Under the pieces are notes generated by a model. That model worked only from the letters and a program-made list of their open reading frames with translations, made no database searches and was not told where the DNA came from. The position numbers and the translations under genes are program-made. Below are positions 7,255 through 14,425 of a stretch of DNA of 64,000 nucleotides, piece by piece. The stretch covers positions 62,001-126,000 of the forward strand of contig NZ_JACBXD010000005.1 in NCBI RefSeq assembly GCF_013870525.1. Reading direction: 5' to 3'. The first letter of the stretch is position 1. Each line of letters begins with the position of its first letter. Origin of the DNA: Amycolatopsis pittospori (GTDB lineage: Bacteria > Actinomycetota > Actinomycetes > Mycobacteriales > Pseudonocardiaceae).

Positions 7255-8187
7255 ATGACCGGCACCGACGAGGTACCCAGACCGTTCACGCCGTTTCCCC
7301 CTCGCCCCGAACGGCCACGCAACACCGGTGCCGCCGTGGTCGGCCTGCTCCTCGTCGCCGCCTTGACCGCCGCGGGGATGGCGATGGCGGGCGGACCGCG
7401 GACGGTCGACGGCCAGGCCCTCGCGGTGCCCGGCGCGCTGACCTCCGAAGGCGCCAAGGCGCCGGCCGGGAAGGCGAAACCCGCGCCCAAGGAGGTGCGG
7501 GAACTGGAGACGAACCCGTTGCTGGCCGAGGGCGTCGCGCTGGGCGCGGTGACCTGCCGTCTGCCGCCGATCAGCCGCGACCCGGCGAAGCTGGAGGCGT
7601 ACTACAAGACCTTCGCCGCGTGTCTCGCCGACGCCTGGAAACCGGCGCTGGAGCAGGCGAACGAGCCGGCCTTGACGGCGACCGTGCAGGTGACCCTGCC
7701 CGAGACCAGCGCCTGCGGGAAGGCGCCGAGCGAGAACGAAGCCGTCGCCTACTACTGCGGCGGCGACACCACGATCTACGCGCCTACGGAGTGGATGCTG
7801 AGCGACGCGGGCCTCGAACGGTCTCGTCACCTCGCGACGATGGCCCACGAGTACGGGCACCACGTCCAGCGTTCCAGCGGGATCCTGTCGGCGGCCGCGG
7901 AGAAGATGTCCTCGCCGGACGAGGACAGTCCGGCCGACAAGGAACTGGTCCGCCGCATCGAACTGCAGGCCAACTGCTTCGGCGCGCTCGCCATCGCCGC
8001 CGCGGCGGGCCGCGGTTCGATCAGCAACTCGCTGGCCAACGCCGCCCTCGCCGACTACGGCCGCACCGACGACAGCGACACCCACGGCAGCCGCCGCAAC
8101 CAGCTGAAATGGGCGAAGGCGGGGTTCTCCGGCAAGGCGACGTCGTCGTGCAACACCTGGGCCGCTCCGGCGTCGGAGGTGAAATGA
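7255..8187 (+). CDS. Membrane-anchored neutral zinc metallopeptidase
   Basis: 310 aa. The ATG at 7255 is preferred because GGGGGAGA precedes it. Residues about 23-45 form one membrane anchor or uncleaved signal (GAAVVGLLLVAALTAAGMAM) followed by an Ala/Pro/Lys-rich linker. Residues about 195-205 carry the zinc motif in TMAHEYGHHVQ, an HExxH plus extra His, followed by a second acidic site in RRIELQANCF (EXXXNC), the layout of the putative neutral zinc metallopeptidase family. Paired cysteines (TCR, AAC, SACG, YYCGG, SCNTW) suggest a folded exported domain. It overlaps the next gene by 4 nt. Confidence 0.82.
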   Translation: MTGTDEVPRPFTPFPPRPERPRNTGAAVVGLLLVAALTAAGMAMAGGPRTVDGQALAVPGALTSEGAKAPAGKAKPAPKEVRELETNPLLAEGVALGAVTCRLPPISRDPAKLEAYYKTFAACLADAWKPALEQANEPALTATVQVTLPETSACGKAPSENEAVAYYCGGDTTIYAPTEWMLSDAGLERSRHLATMAHEYGHHVQRSSGILSAAAEKMSSPDEDSPADKELVRRIELQANCFGALAIAAAAGRGSISNSLANAALADYGRTDDSDTHGSRRNQLKWAKAGFSGKATSSCNTWAAPASEVK

Positions 8188-8684
8188 CCGACGACGTGAT
8201 GGCCGAGATCGACACCGGACTCCAGCTGCACATCTCCGGCGACCGGGCCGGTGCGCGCGAGAAGTTCGCCGCGCTGTGGGAACGGATCGGCGAGGACGGC
8301 GATCGGCTGCACCGGTGCGCGCTCGCGCACTACATGGCCGACGTCTGCGACGACCCTGCCGACGAGCTCGCCTGGGATCTCCGCGCGCTCGCGGCGGCGG
8401 ATTCGCTCACCGACGAACGCGCCCAGGAGTACCACGCGACCCTGGCGGTGCGCGGTTTCTATCCGTCGCTGCACCTGAACCTCGCCGAGGATTACCGCAA
8501 ACTCGGTGATCACGAGGCCGCCAAGGCCCAGTGGGCGCTCGGACGGGGGACGCTCGGCGCGCTCGGTGACGACGCGTACGGCGCCGGGATCATCGAGGCC
8601 TACAACGCGCTCGCGACCAGGCTGGACATCGAAACGGACTCTCCGGACTTTCGCCCGAGGCGATCAGGCCATAACCTGGAGTGA
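8184..8684 (+). CDS. Conserved hypothetical protein, TPR-like helical
   Basis: 166 aa, starting with ATGA overlap on the metallopeptidase stop. It is soluble and almost entirely helical. Repeating helix pairs such as GDRAGAREKFAALWERIGEDGD, RCALAHYMADVCDDPADEL and LAEDYRKLGDHEAAKAQWALGR resemble tetratricopeptide repeats at about residues 15-145. It has no catalytic motif. Coupled translation suggests a role connected with the peptidase, possibly as an adaptor, but that is only inferred from position. Confidence 0.65.
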   Translation: MTDDVMAEIDTGLQLHISGDRAGAREKFAALWERIGEDGDRLHRCALAHYMADVCDDPADELAWDLRALAAADSLTDERAQEYHATLAVRGFYPSLHLNLAEDYRKLGDHEAAKAQWALGRGTLGALGDDAYGAGIIEAYNALATRLDIETDSPDFRPRRSGHNLE

Positions 8685-8713
8685 CTCAGGTCACCCATCC
8701 GGGAGGAGCGCGT

Positions 8714-9145
8714 ATGCGGATTTCCGATCTGTTGCGGAACAAGGGGGCGGCCGTCGCGACCGTCTCGCCGGAGACGAACGTCAGTGAACTGCTCGAGAGA
8801 CTCGCGAAGCACAACGTCGGTGCCCTGGTGGTCGTCGACGACGAAGGCGGGATCGTCGGGATCGTCTCCGAACGGGACGTGGTGCGCCGACTCAACGAGC
8901 GCGGACCCCAGCTGCTCGACGGATCGGTGTCCGCGATCATGACGAAGATGGTCGCCAGCTGTACCCCCGAGGACTCGGTGGACCAGCTGTCGGTGCTGAT
9001 GACCGAACGCCGCATCCGGCATGTGCCGGTCGTGGTGGACGGCAGGCTCGCCGGGATCGTGAGCATCGGAGACGTCGTGAAGACGCGGATGGAAGAGCTC
9101 GAAAAGAGCCAGGAACAGCTCGAGGCCTACATCTCACAGGGCTGA
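8714..9145 (+). CDS. CBS-domain-pair protein
   Basis: 143 aa with an ATG start 5 nt after GGGAGGAG. It contains two CBS motifs: about residues 7-62 (ATVSPETNVSELLERLAKHNVGALVVVDD...GIVSERDVVRRL) and 75-130 (SCTPEDSVDQLSVLMTERRIRHVPVVVDGRLAGIVSIGDVVK). Stand-alone CBS pairs bind adenine nucleotides and act as small energy sensors. No attached enzymatic domain is present. It ends at a strong bidirectional terminator. Confidence 0.9.
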   Translation: MRISDLLRNKGAAVATVSPETNVSELLERLAKHNVGALVVVDDEGGIVGIVSERDVVRRLNERGPQLLDGSVSAIMTKMVASCTPEDSVDQLSVLMTERRIRHVPVVVDGRLAGIVSIGDVVKTRMEELEKSQEQLEAYISQG

Positions 9146-9155
9146 GCCGCCGACG

Positions 9156-9196
9156 AAAGGGCCGTTCCCGGGACAGTCGCCCGGGAACGGCCCTTT
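9156..9196. terminator. Bidirectional intrinsic terminator
   Basis: A perfect 17-bp stem: AAAGGGCCGTTCCCGGG at 9156-9172 pairs with 9180-9196 around a 7-nt loop. A-rich and T-rich ends on the two sides give a U-tract in both directions. It lies between the convergent CBS and GH15 genes. Confidence 0.92.
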
Positions 9197-9209
9197 TCGC
9201 GCGGCGGGT

Positions 9210-11015
9210 TCAGCCGATGGCTTCGTCCAGTGTGAGCGCCGCGTCGATGAGTCCGAGATGGGTGAACGCCTGCGGGAAGTTGCCGAGCTGCTCACCGGTC
9301 GGGCCGATCTCCTCGGCGTAGAGGCCGACGTGGTTGGCGTAGGTCAGCATCTTCTCGAACACCAGCCGTGCCTTCTCCGGATGACCGGCGCGGGCGAGCG
9401 CCGTGACGTAGCCGAACGTACAGAGCGAAAAGGTGCCCTCGTTGCCTCGCAGGCCGTCGGGAGAGGCGCTCGGGTCGTAGCGGTAGACGAGGCTGTCGGT
9501 GACGAGCTCGTTCTCGATGCCGTCCAGGGTCGCTTGCCAGCTGGGGTCGCGCGGGGTGATGAAACCGACGTCGGCCATGCGCAGCAGTGACGCGTCGAGC
9601 GAGGTCGAACCGTAGCGCTGGACGAAGGCCTGTTTGAGCGGATTCCAGCCGTGCTCCCAGATCTGGTCGTGGACGCGGTCGCGTTCGCGCCGCCAGGAGT
9701 CGAGCGCGCCGGGGCTGCCGTGCGCCGTCGCGAGCCGGATGCCGCGGTCGAAGGCGACCCAGCTCATGAGCCTGCCGTAGGTGAAATCGGCCTTCCCTTC
9801 CCGGGTCTCCCAGATCCCCTCCTCCGGCTGATCCCAGTTCGCCGCGAGCCAATCGAGCAGACCCTCCAGCGCCTTCCAGCCTTCGTGCCCGACCTCGGCG
9901 CCCCGCCGGTCGGCCTGGTACACCGTGTCGAGCAGTTCGCCGTAGACGTCGAGCTGGAGCTGATCGGACGCGGAGTTGCCGATCCGCACCGGCACCGAAC
10001 CGCGGTAGCCGGACCAGTGCGCGAGGGATTCCTCCAGGAGATCCGAAGACCCGTCGACGCGGTACATGATCTTGAGCCGGCCGTCGCCGCGCAGATGCCG
10101 ATCCCGCAGCCAACGGGCGAAGGCGACCGCCTCGTCGGTGAAACCCAGTGCCAGCAACGAAGAGACCGACAAGGACGCGTCCCGCACCCAGGAGTAGCGG
10201 TAGTCCCAGTTCCGTTCGCCGCCGACCTGTTCCGGCAGGCTCGTCGTCGGCGCGGCGACCATCGCCCCGGTCGGCGCGTAGGTCAGCAGTTTGAGGGTGA
10301 TCGCCGATCGGTCGACCATCTCGCGCCAGCGCCCCCGGTAGGTCGACCGGCTCAGCCAGTCACGCCAGAACCCGACCGTCTCCTGGAAGGCCTGCTCGAT
10401 CTCGGCGACCCGGATCGCCCGTGGCTCCCCGCCGTTCCATTCGAGTGTGAAACCGCGCATCTGCCCGGTTTCCAGGGTGACGGAGCCGTAGACGCCGCCT
10501 TCGATGACGTGGACGTGGGCCAGTTGCGCGTCCCCGGGTTCGCGGACCGCGTTCAGGGTCAACGCGGCCCTCCCGCTGTCGAACAGCACGCCGTTTTCGG
10601 TGACCGTGGTGAGGTGCGGACGGCGCGCGTAGTCGAAGCGCGGTACGACGTCCACGGAGAACTCGATACGCCCGCGCACGCAACGGATCATCCGGATCAG
10701 GCGGTGTCCGGTGGCGGCGCCCGGCCCGGGGACCGGGCGCAGGAAGTCGATGACCTCACCGGTGCCCAGCCGGGTGGTGAACCTGGTGATCAGGACCGCG
10801 GTGCCGGGAAAGTAGAACTGCCGCGACGTGTACGGCTCCCGGACGGGACGGACACGGCAGTGGCCGCCGTCCGGATCCAGGAGCGAGGCGAACACACTCG
10901 GCGAATCGAACCGGGGACAGCAGAACCAGTCGATCGCGCCGTCGGTGCTCACCAGCGCGGCGGTTCTCAGGTCCCCGATCAACCCGTGGTCGGCGATCGA
11001 AGTGTGGTTTTCCAC
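9210..11015 (-). CDS. Glycoside hydrolase family 15 protein (glucoamylase/trehalase-like)
   Basis: 601 aa using a GTG start with AAGGAG 7 nt upstream, giving MENHTSIADHGLIGDLRTAAL, the standard N-terminus of these enzymes; an upstream alternative adds 14 residues without similarity. An N-terminal beta domain (DGAIDWFCCPRFDSPSVF) is followed by an (alpha/alpha)6 barrel with NWDYRYSWVRDASL (about residues 255-268), a typical GH15 catalytic-loop segment, and a late acidic segment, YAEEIGP, matching the second catalytic Glu. No signal peptide, so intracellular. Family members hydrolyse trehalose or alpha-glucans; which one cannot be decided here. Confidence 0.87.
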   Translation of the reverse strand: MENHTSIADHGLIGDLRTAALVSTDGAIDWFCCPRFDSPSVFASLLDPDGGHCRVRPVREPYTSRQFYFPGTAVLITRFTTRLGTGEVIDFLRPVPGPGAATGHRLIRMIRCVRGRIEFSVDVVPRFDYARRPHLTTVTENGVLFDSGRAALTLNAVREPGDAQLAHVHVIEGGVYGSVTLETGQMRGFTLEWNGGEPRAIRVAEIEQAFQETVGFWRDWLSRSTYRGRWREMVDRSAITLKLLTYAPTGAMVAAPTTSLPEQVGGERNWDYRYSWVRDASLSVSSLLALGFTDEAVAFARWLRDRHLRGDGRLKIMYRVDGSSDLLEESLAHWSGYRGSVPVRIGNSASDQLQLDVYGELLDTVYQADRRGAEVGHEGWKALEGLLDWLAANWDQPEEGIWETREGKADFTYGRLMSWVAFDRGIRLATAHGSPGALDSWRRERDRVHDQIWEHGWNPLKQAFVQRYGSTSLDASLLRMADVGFITPRDPSWQATLDGIENELVTDSLVYRYDPSASPDGLRGNEGTFSLCTFGYVTALARAGHPEKARLVFEKMLTYANHVGLYAEEIGPTGEQLGNFPQAFTHLGLIDAALTLDEAIG

Positions 11016-11211
11016 GGGCGACTCCTTGCCAGCTGGGGGTTTTCGACCTTTCGACAAGACTGATCCGGCTCCGGGCAGCGGGCATCACCTCCGCCGGATG
11101 AGTTCGCCGCCGCACCGGCGCTCATCCGCCACAGGTGATGTGCGCACCCCCGGCGCGGCTGTGCGATGGCCACCGTCGAAACACCCACTTTTCGAGAAGG
11201 GACGGTGAGCC

Positions 11212-11745
11212 GTGGACACGTTGACCATCTGGATGTTCCGCTCGGCCGAAGGAGCGGATCGCGCGGCGGAGACGGTGAAGGGCCTGGCCAAGAACCAGCT
11301 CATCTCGGTGCACGACGCCGCGACGGTGTCGTGGCCGGAAGGAGCCTCCAAGCCGAAACTGCGCCAGTTGCGCAATCTGGCCGGCCGGGGCGCGCTGAGC
11401 GGCGCGTTCTGGGGACTGCTCTTCGGCCTGATCTTCCTGGTGCCGTTGCTCGGCGCGGCACTCGGCGCCGCGGCGGGGGCGTTCGGCGGTCTGGCGTCGG
11501 ACTACGGCATCGACGACGACCTGATCAAACAGATCAGGGGAGAGGTCACCGAAGGCACGTCCGCCTTGTTCCTGCTCAGTTCGGGTGCCGTCATCGACAA
11601 GGTGCGGGATGCCTTCGCCGGTAAGGAATCGCCGGAGCTGATCTTCACGAACCTGACGGCCGAACAGGAGACCGCGTTGCGCGAAAGCTTTGTGGTGGAA
11701 CAGGAATCGCAGGACGTCGAGGCGTCGGGGGCGGGGCGGAAATGA
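11212..11745 (+). CDS. DUF1269 family membrane protein
   Basis: 177 aa, GTG start. The N-terminal soluble part (about residues 1-60) carries the family segment SVHDAATVSWPEGASKPKL. It is followed by a glycine/alanine-rich membrane hairpin (residues about 62-95, GALSGAFWGLLFGLIFLVPLLGAALGAAAG) and a soluble C-terminal part with LIKQIRGEVTEGTSALFLL. DUF1269 proteins are small membrane proteins of unknown role, often stress-associated. The stop overlaps the next start (ATGA), beginning a three-gene membrane-protein operon that is divergent from the GH15 gene. Confidence 0.82.
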   Translation: MDTLTIWMFRSAEGADRAAETVKGLAKNQLISVHDAATVSWPEGASKPKLRQLRNLAGRGALSGAFWGLLFGLIFLVPLLGAALGAAAGAFGGLASDYGIDDDLIKQIRGEVTEGTSALFLLSSGAVIDKVRDAFAGKESPELIFTNLTAEQETALRESFVVEQESQDVEASGAGRK

Positions 11746-12182
11746 GCAGGCAGTGGACGGCCGATCCCGACGTCGTCGAGCGCTCCGGTATCCGGCCGGT
11801 CTGGGCCGGGTGGATCGTCTTCGCCAGCGTCATGATGCTCATGCTCGGCGCTTTCGACGTCATCGCCGGGATAGTGGCGCTGGCGCGGGGCGACTACTAC
11901 ATCTCGGGTCCGGAGTACTCGCTCGTCCTGGACGTGACCGGCTGGGCCTGGGCGCATGTGATCGGCGGCGCGCTGGTGGTGATCGCCGGCGGTTTCCTGC
12001 TCACGGGTTCCATCTGGGCCCGGGTGGTCGCGGTGCTGTTCGCCGCCGGGAACGCGGTGACCCATCTGGTGTTCCTGTCGGCGCATCCGCTGTGGTCGAT
12101 GGTCGTGATCGGCCTGTGCGTGACGGTCATCTGGGCGGTCCTCGTCCACGGTGACGAACTGGCGAACCGCGGGTCATGGTGA
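11742..12182 (+). CDS. Four-helix membrane protein, DUF7144-like
   Basis: 146 aa with four hydrophobic helices at about residues 21-43 (WAGWIVFASVMMLMLGAF), 68-90, 94-112 and 116-136. The WAGWIVFAS start of the first helix and the GWAWAHVIGGALVVIAG loop are typical of a small actinobacterial membrane family annotated DUF7144. No charged catalytic motif inside the membrane. It overlaps its upstream and downstream neighbours by 4 and 7 nt. Function unknown. Confidence 0.75.
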   Translation: MSRQWTADPDVVERSGIRPVWAGWIVFASVMMLMLGAFDVIAGIVALARGDYYISGPEYSLVLDVTGWAWAHVIGGALVVIAGGFLLTGSIWARVVAVLFAAGNAVTHLVFLSAHPLWSMVVIGLCVTVIWAVLVHGDELANRGSW

Positions 12183-13354
12183 CCGAAGGTCCCGTACCCC
12201 GAATACCACGAGCGCTCGTCGTCCTGCTCGGCGCGGCCGCGATCGTGGTCGGCATCGCGGGGATCAGAGCGGTCGCGTGGCTCGCGGCGCCGATGTTGCT
12301 GGCGCTCGTCATCGTGATCACGCTCAGTCCCGCGCACGGCCGGCTGCGACGCCTCGGCTTCCCGCGCTGGGCCGCGACGGCGGCGCTCGTGGTTTTCGTC
12401 TACGGGGTTCTGCTCGCCTTCTGCGTCGCGATGATCGTGTCGGTCGCCCAGCTCGCGGCGCTCTTGCCGCGGTACGCCGACCGGATCACCGCGCTGTACA
12501 CGGAAATCGCCGGCGTGCTGGCGAAATTCGGTGCCGGGCCCGCCCCTTTGCGCGATCTCTTCCTGTCGCTCGACCCCGGCAAGCTCGTCTCGTACGCCGG
12601 CTCCTTGCTCGCCGATCTGACCGGTGTCACCACGAGCCTGGTCTTCCTGCTGGGGCTGTTGCTGTTCCTCAGCGCCGAAACGGCGGACATCGACGGGCGG
12701 ATCGCCGGGATAGCGGGAGAACGGGCGCGAACGGCCGAAGCGTTGCGTGACTTCGGCCGTCGCGTCCGGGTGTATCTGGTGGTGACCACGGTCTTCGGGC
12801 TCGTCGTCGCGGTGCTGGACGTCGTCGCGCTGGTGCTGCTCGGCGTTCCGCTCGCGCTCCTGTGGGGCCTGCTTTCCTTCGTCACCAACTACATCCCGAC
12901 GATCGGCTTCCTGCTCGGGCTCGCTCCACCCGCCACTCTCGCCCTCCTCGACGGCGGCTGGCAGACCATGGTGGCGGTCGTGGTGATCTACATCGTCGTC
13001 AATTTCGTGCTGCAGTCGCTGATCCAGCCGCGGTACGTCGGCAACGCCGTCGGATTGTCCGCGACGGCGACGTTCGTCGCGCTGGTGTTCTGGGCCTGGG
13101 TGCTCGGCCCGCTCGGGACGCTGCTTTCGGTGCCCGCGACGGTGCTGGCGCTGGCCGTCCTCGTCGACGACCCGGGCCGCAGCTGGGTCACCGCGCTGGT
13201 GGGTTCGCCGCGGCGGGAACCGGACACCGGTCAGAACAGGATGAGCACCATGAAGAAGAGGCACACGACGATGTTCAGCAGCCAGCCGTGGTCGTTCGTC
13301 CAGTCGCGGATGGCGGGCATGACCCGGGCCGCGCGGCGCCGGAAGAGGAGGTAG
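12176..13354 (+). CDS. AI-2E (TqsA/PerM) family transporter
   Basis: 392 aa. Around eight hydrophobic segments are arranged as in the AI-2E exporter family, with a soluble central part (about residues 85-150) and the hallmark LLWGLLSFVTNYIPTIGFLLG (about residues 240-258). Despite the family name, most members are not autoinducer transporters, and ion transport is also reported in the family. The start could be ATG 12176 or GTG 12179. The last roughly 45 residues (basic, MSTMKKRHTTM...) overlap the convergent gene for 124 nt and look like an unselected read-through tail. Confidence 0.82.
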   Translation: MVTEGPVPRIPRALVVLLGAAAIVVGIAGIRAVAWLAAPMLLALVIVITLSPAHGRLRRLGFPRWAATAALVVFVYGVLLAFCVAMIVSVAQLAALLPRYADRITALYTEIAGVLAKFGAGPAPLRDLFLSLDPGKLVSYAGSLLADLTGVTTSLVFLLGLLLFLSAETADIDGRIAGIAGERARTAEALRDFGRRVRVYLVVTTVFGLVVAVLDVVALVLLGVPLALLWGLLSFVTNYIPTIGFLLGLAPPATLALLDGGWQTMVAVVVIYIVVNFVLQSLIQPRYVGNAVGLSATATFVALVFWAWVLGPLGTLLSVPATVLALAVLVDDPGRSWVTALVGSPRREPDTGQNRMSTMKKRHTTMFSSQPWSFVQSRMAGMTRAARRRKRR

Positions 13355-13860
13355 GCCAGGAGCGGCAGGGCGGCGATCAGCGTGGTGGCCAGGAGGAACG
13401 GGACCGCCGCGCCGAATCCCGCCCCGCCGCGGCCGAGGCCGAGACCGACGACGCACATCACGACGACGTCCGACGGAAAGAACGCGATGAGCAGGAATCC
13501 GGTACGGAATCCTTGCCGCGGACCCGCCGACATGAGCGATCCGAGCCATTTCGGCGGTTCCGCGGTCTTGCGGTGGGTCCAGTTCCAGATCGCGTAGCCC
13601 AGCAGGAGCGCGACGAGCCCGTACTGGATCAGCGTGGAGAGGGAACCGCCCGAACCGGAGACGAGGGGATCGGGCGGCAGGAGTCCCGCCAGCCACGTCG
13701 TGAGCGCGGTCCCCGCCGTGACGGCCGTGGCGACACCCGCCACGAACGCGAGCGATGTCGGCACCGCGCGCGCCGTCGTGATCAGGATCAGCGAGGACAC
13801 GAACTGTGGCCCCGCCATCATGGTGATCGCGAGCGGCAGCACCTTGAGCGAATCCGTCAT
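13231..13860 (-). CDS. GAP-family (Sap-like) membrane protein
   Basis: 209 aa, six predicted membrane helices. The ATG at 13860 (MTDSLKVLPLAITMM) is chosen because the extra upstream residues are hydrophilic and unlike the family. Segments such as GPQFVSSLILITTARA and GFLLIAFFPSDVVVM match GAP-family proteins. That family includes the mycobacterial Sap protein linked to sulfolipid transport, and other members are linked to glycopeptidolipid export. The substrate here is unknown. Its 3' end overlaps the AI-2E gene for 124 nt. Its 5' leader contains interleaved inverted repeats. Confidence 0.75.
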   Translation of the reverse strand: MTDSLKVLPLAITMMAGPQFVSSLILITTARAVPTSLAFVAGVATAVTAGTALTTWLAGLLPPDPLVSGSGGSLSTLIQYGLVALLLGYAIWNWTHRKTAEPPKWLGSLMSAGPRQGFRTGFLLIAFFPSDVVVMCVVGLGLGRGGAGFGAAVPFLLATTLIAALPLLAYLLFRRRAARVMPAIRDWTNDHGWLLNIVVCLFFMVLILF

Positions 13861-14212
13861 TTCATTTCCCGTCCGAGGCCTTGGGGACAACGAATCGCGT
13901 TGCCCGCCACCGGTTGTCCCCGACGGCGACGGGCAACGCTCGCGCGGCGGTCAAACCGCCGGAGCCCTGGGCAGATTTCGGGCTTCTCGATCCGCGACCT
14001 CCAGAATGCGCCGATGGCGCGCGGAGCTCTTCCTTCGTGGCGGGTGAAAGCGAGTTCCCGTAATCGTCACCCAACGCGAGAAATCCCTTCCTTTAACCAC
14101 TCTTCGCTACGGGAATCACCCCGACTCACCCGCCAGGGAGGAGGTGACGGCCGCACAGGGTGAGCAAGATCGGTTCCCTCACTCGTCCTGGGGAATCGAA
14201 AGGAGACAATCT
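13861..14212. promoter_or_regulatory. 352-nt divergent intergenic region with interleaved inverted repeats
   Basis: No gene is supported here. It holds the 5' regions of the GAP-family gene (minus) and the small exported peptide gene (plus). GGGGACAAC (13883-13891) pairs with GTTGTCCCC (13913-13921), while GTTGCCCG (13899-13906) pairs with CGGGCAAC (13930-13937). The arms interleave, which gives a pseudoknot-type arrangement. A further GGCGGT-CAA-ACCGCC hairpin lies at 13946-13960. All three are in the leader of the minus-strand gene, 23-100 nt before its start. The plus-side promoter was not recognised; AAAGGAG precedes the 14213 start. Confidence 0.45.
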
Positions 14213-14425
14213 GTGAGCACTGAGCCGCGTCGTCGGTCCAGAGCCAAATTCGTCCTGACCGCACTGACCTTCGTACTGGTCCTTTCGGCACAACCGGGAA
14301 CCGGCCGGGCCTCGGCGGACGCCGTCCTTTCCGCGTTCGGCGTCGCCGTCGGCGGGACCTCCCGCGTTTTCGCCTTCGCCTGGCATGTCCTTTCCAGCGC
14401 GGCGATGTCATGCGCCGGCCGGTGA
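14213..14425 (+). CDS. Small exported or membrane peptide upstream of LAL regulator
   Basis: 70 aa, GTG start 7 nt after AAAGGAG, a strong ribosome binding site supporting a real gene. Residues about 5-34 look like a signal peptide: basic RRRSRAK, hydrophobic FVLTALTFVLVLSA, then an Ala-rich possible cleavage site (GRASA). The remaining roughly 36 residues are small and hydrophobic with one late cysteine (SCAGR). The 3' end overlaps the LuxR-type regulator: GTGA if the regulator starts at 14422, 16 nt if at 14410. A signalling or accessory role for that regulator is an inference from coupling only. Confidence 0.6.
   Translation: MSTEPRRRSRAKFVLTALTFVLVLSAQPGTGRASADAVLSAFGVAVGGTSRVFAFAWHVLSSAAMSCAGR

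Noticed and set aside
12176-13354. AI-2E gene as evidence for a quorum-sensing autoinducer-2 system
   Set aside because: The family name is historic and most members have other roles. No luxS, receptor or other AI-2 component is in the window.
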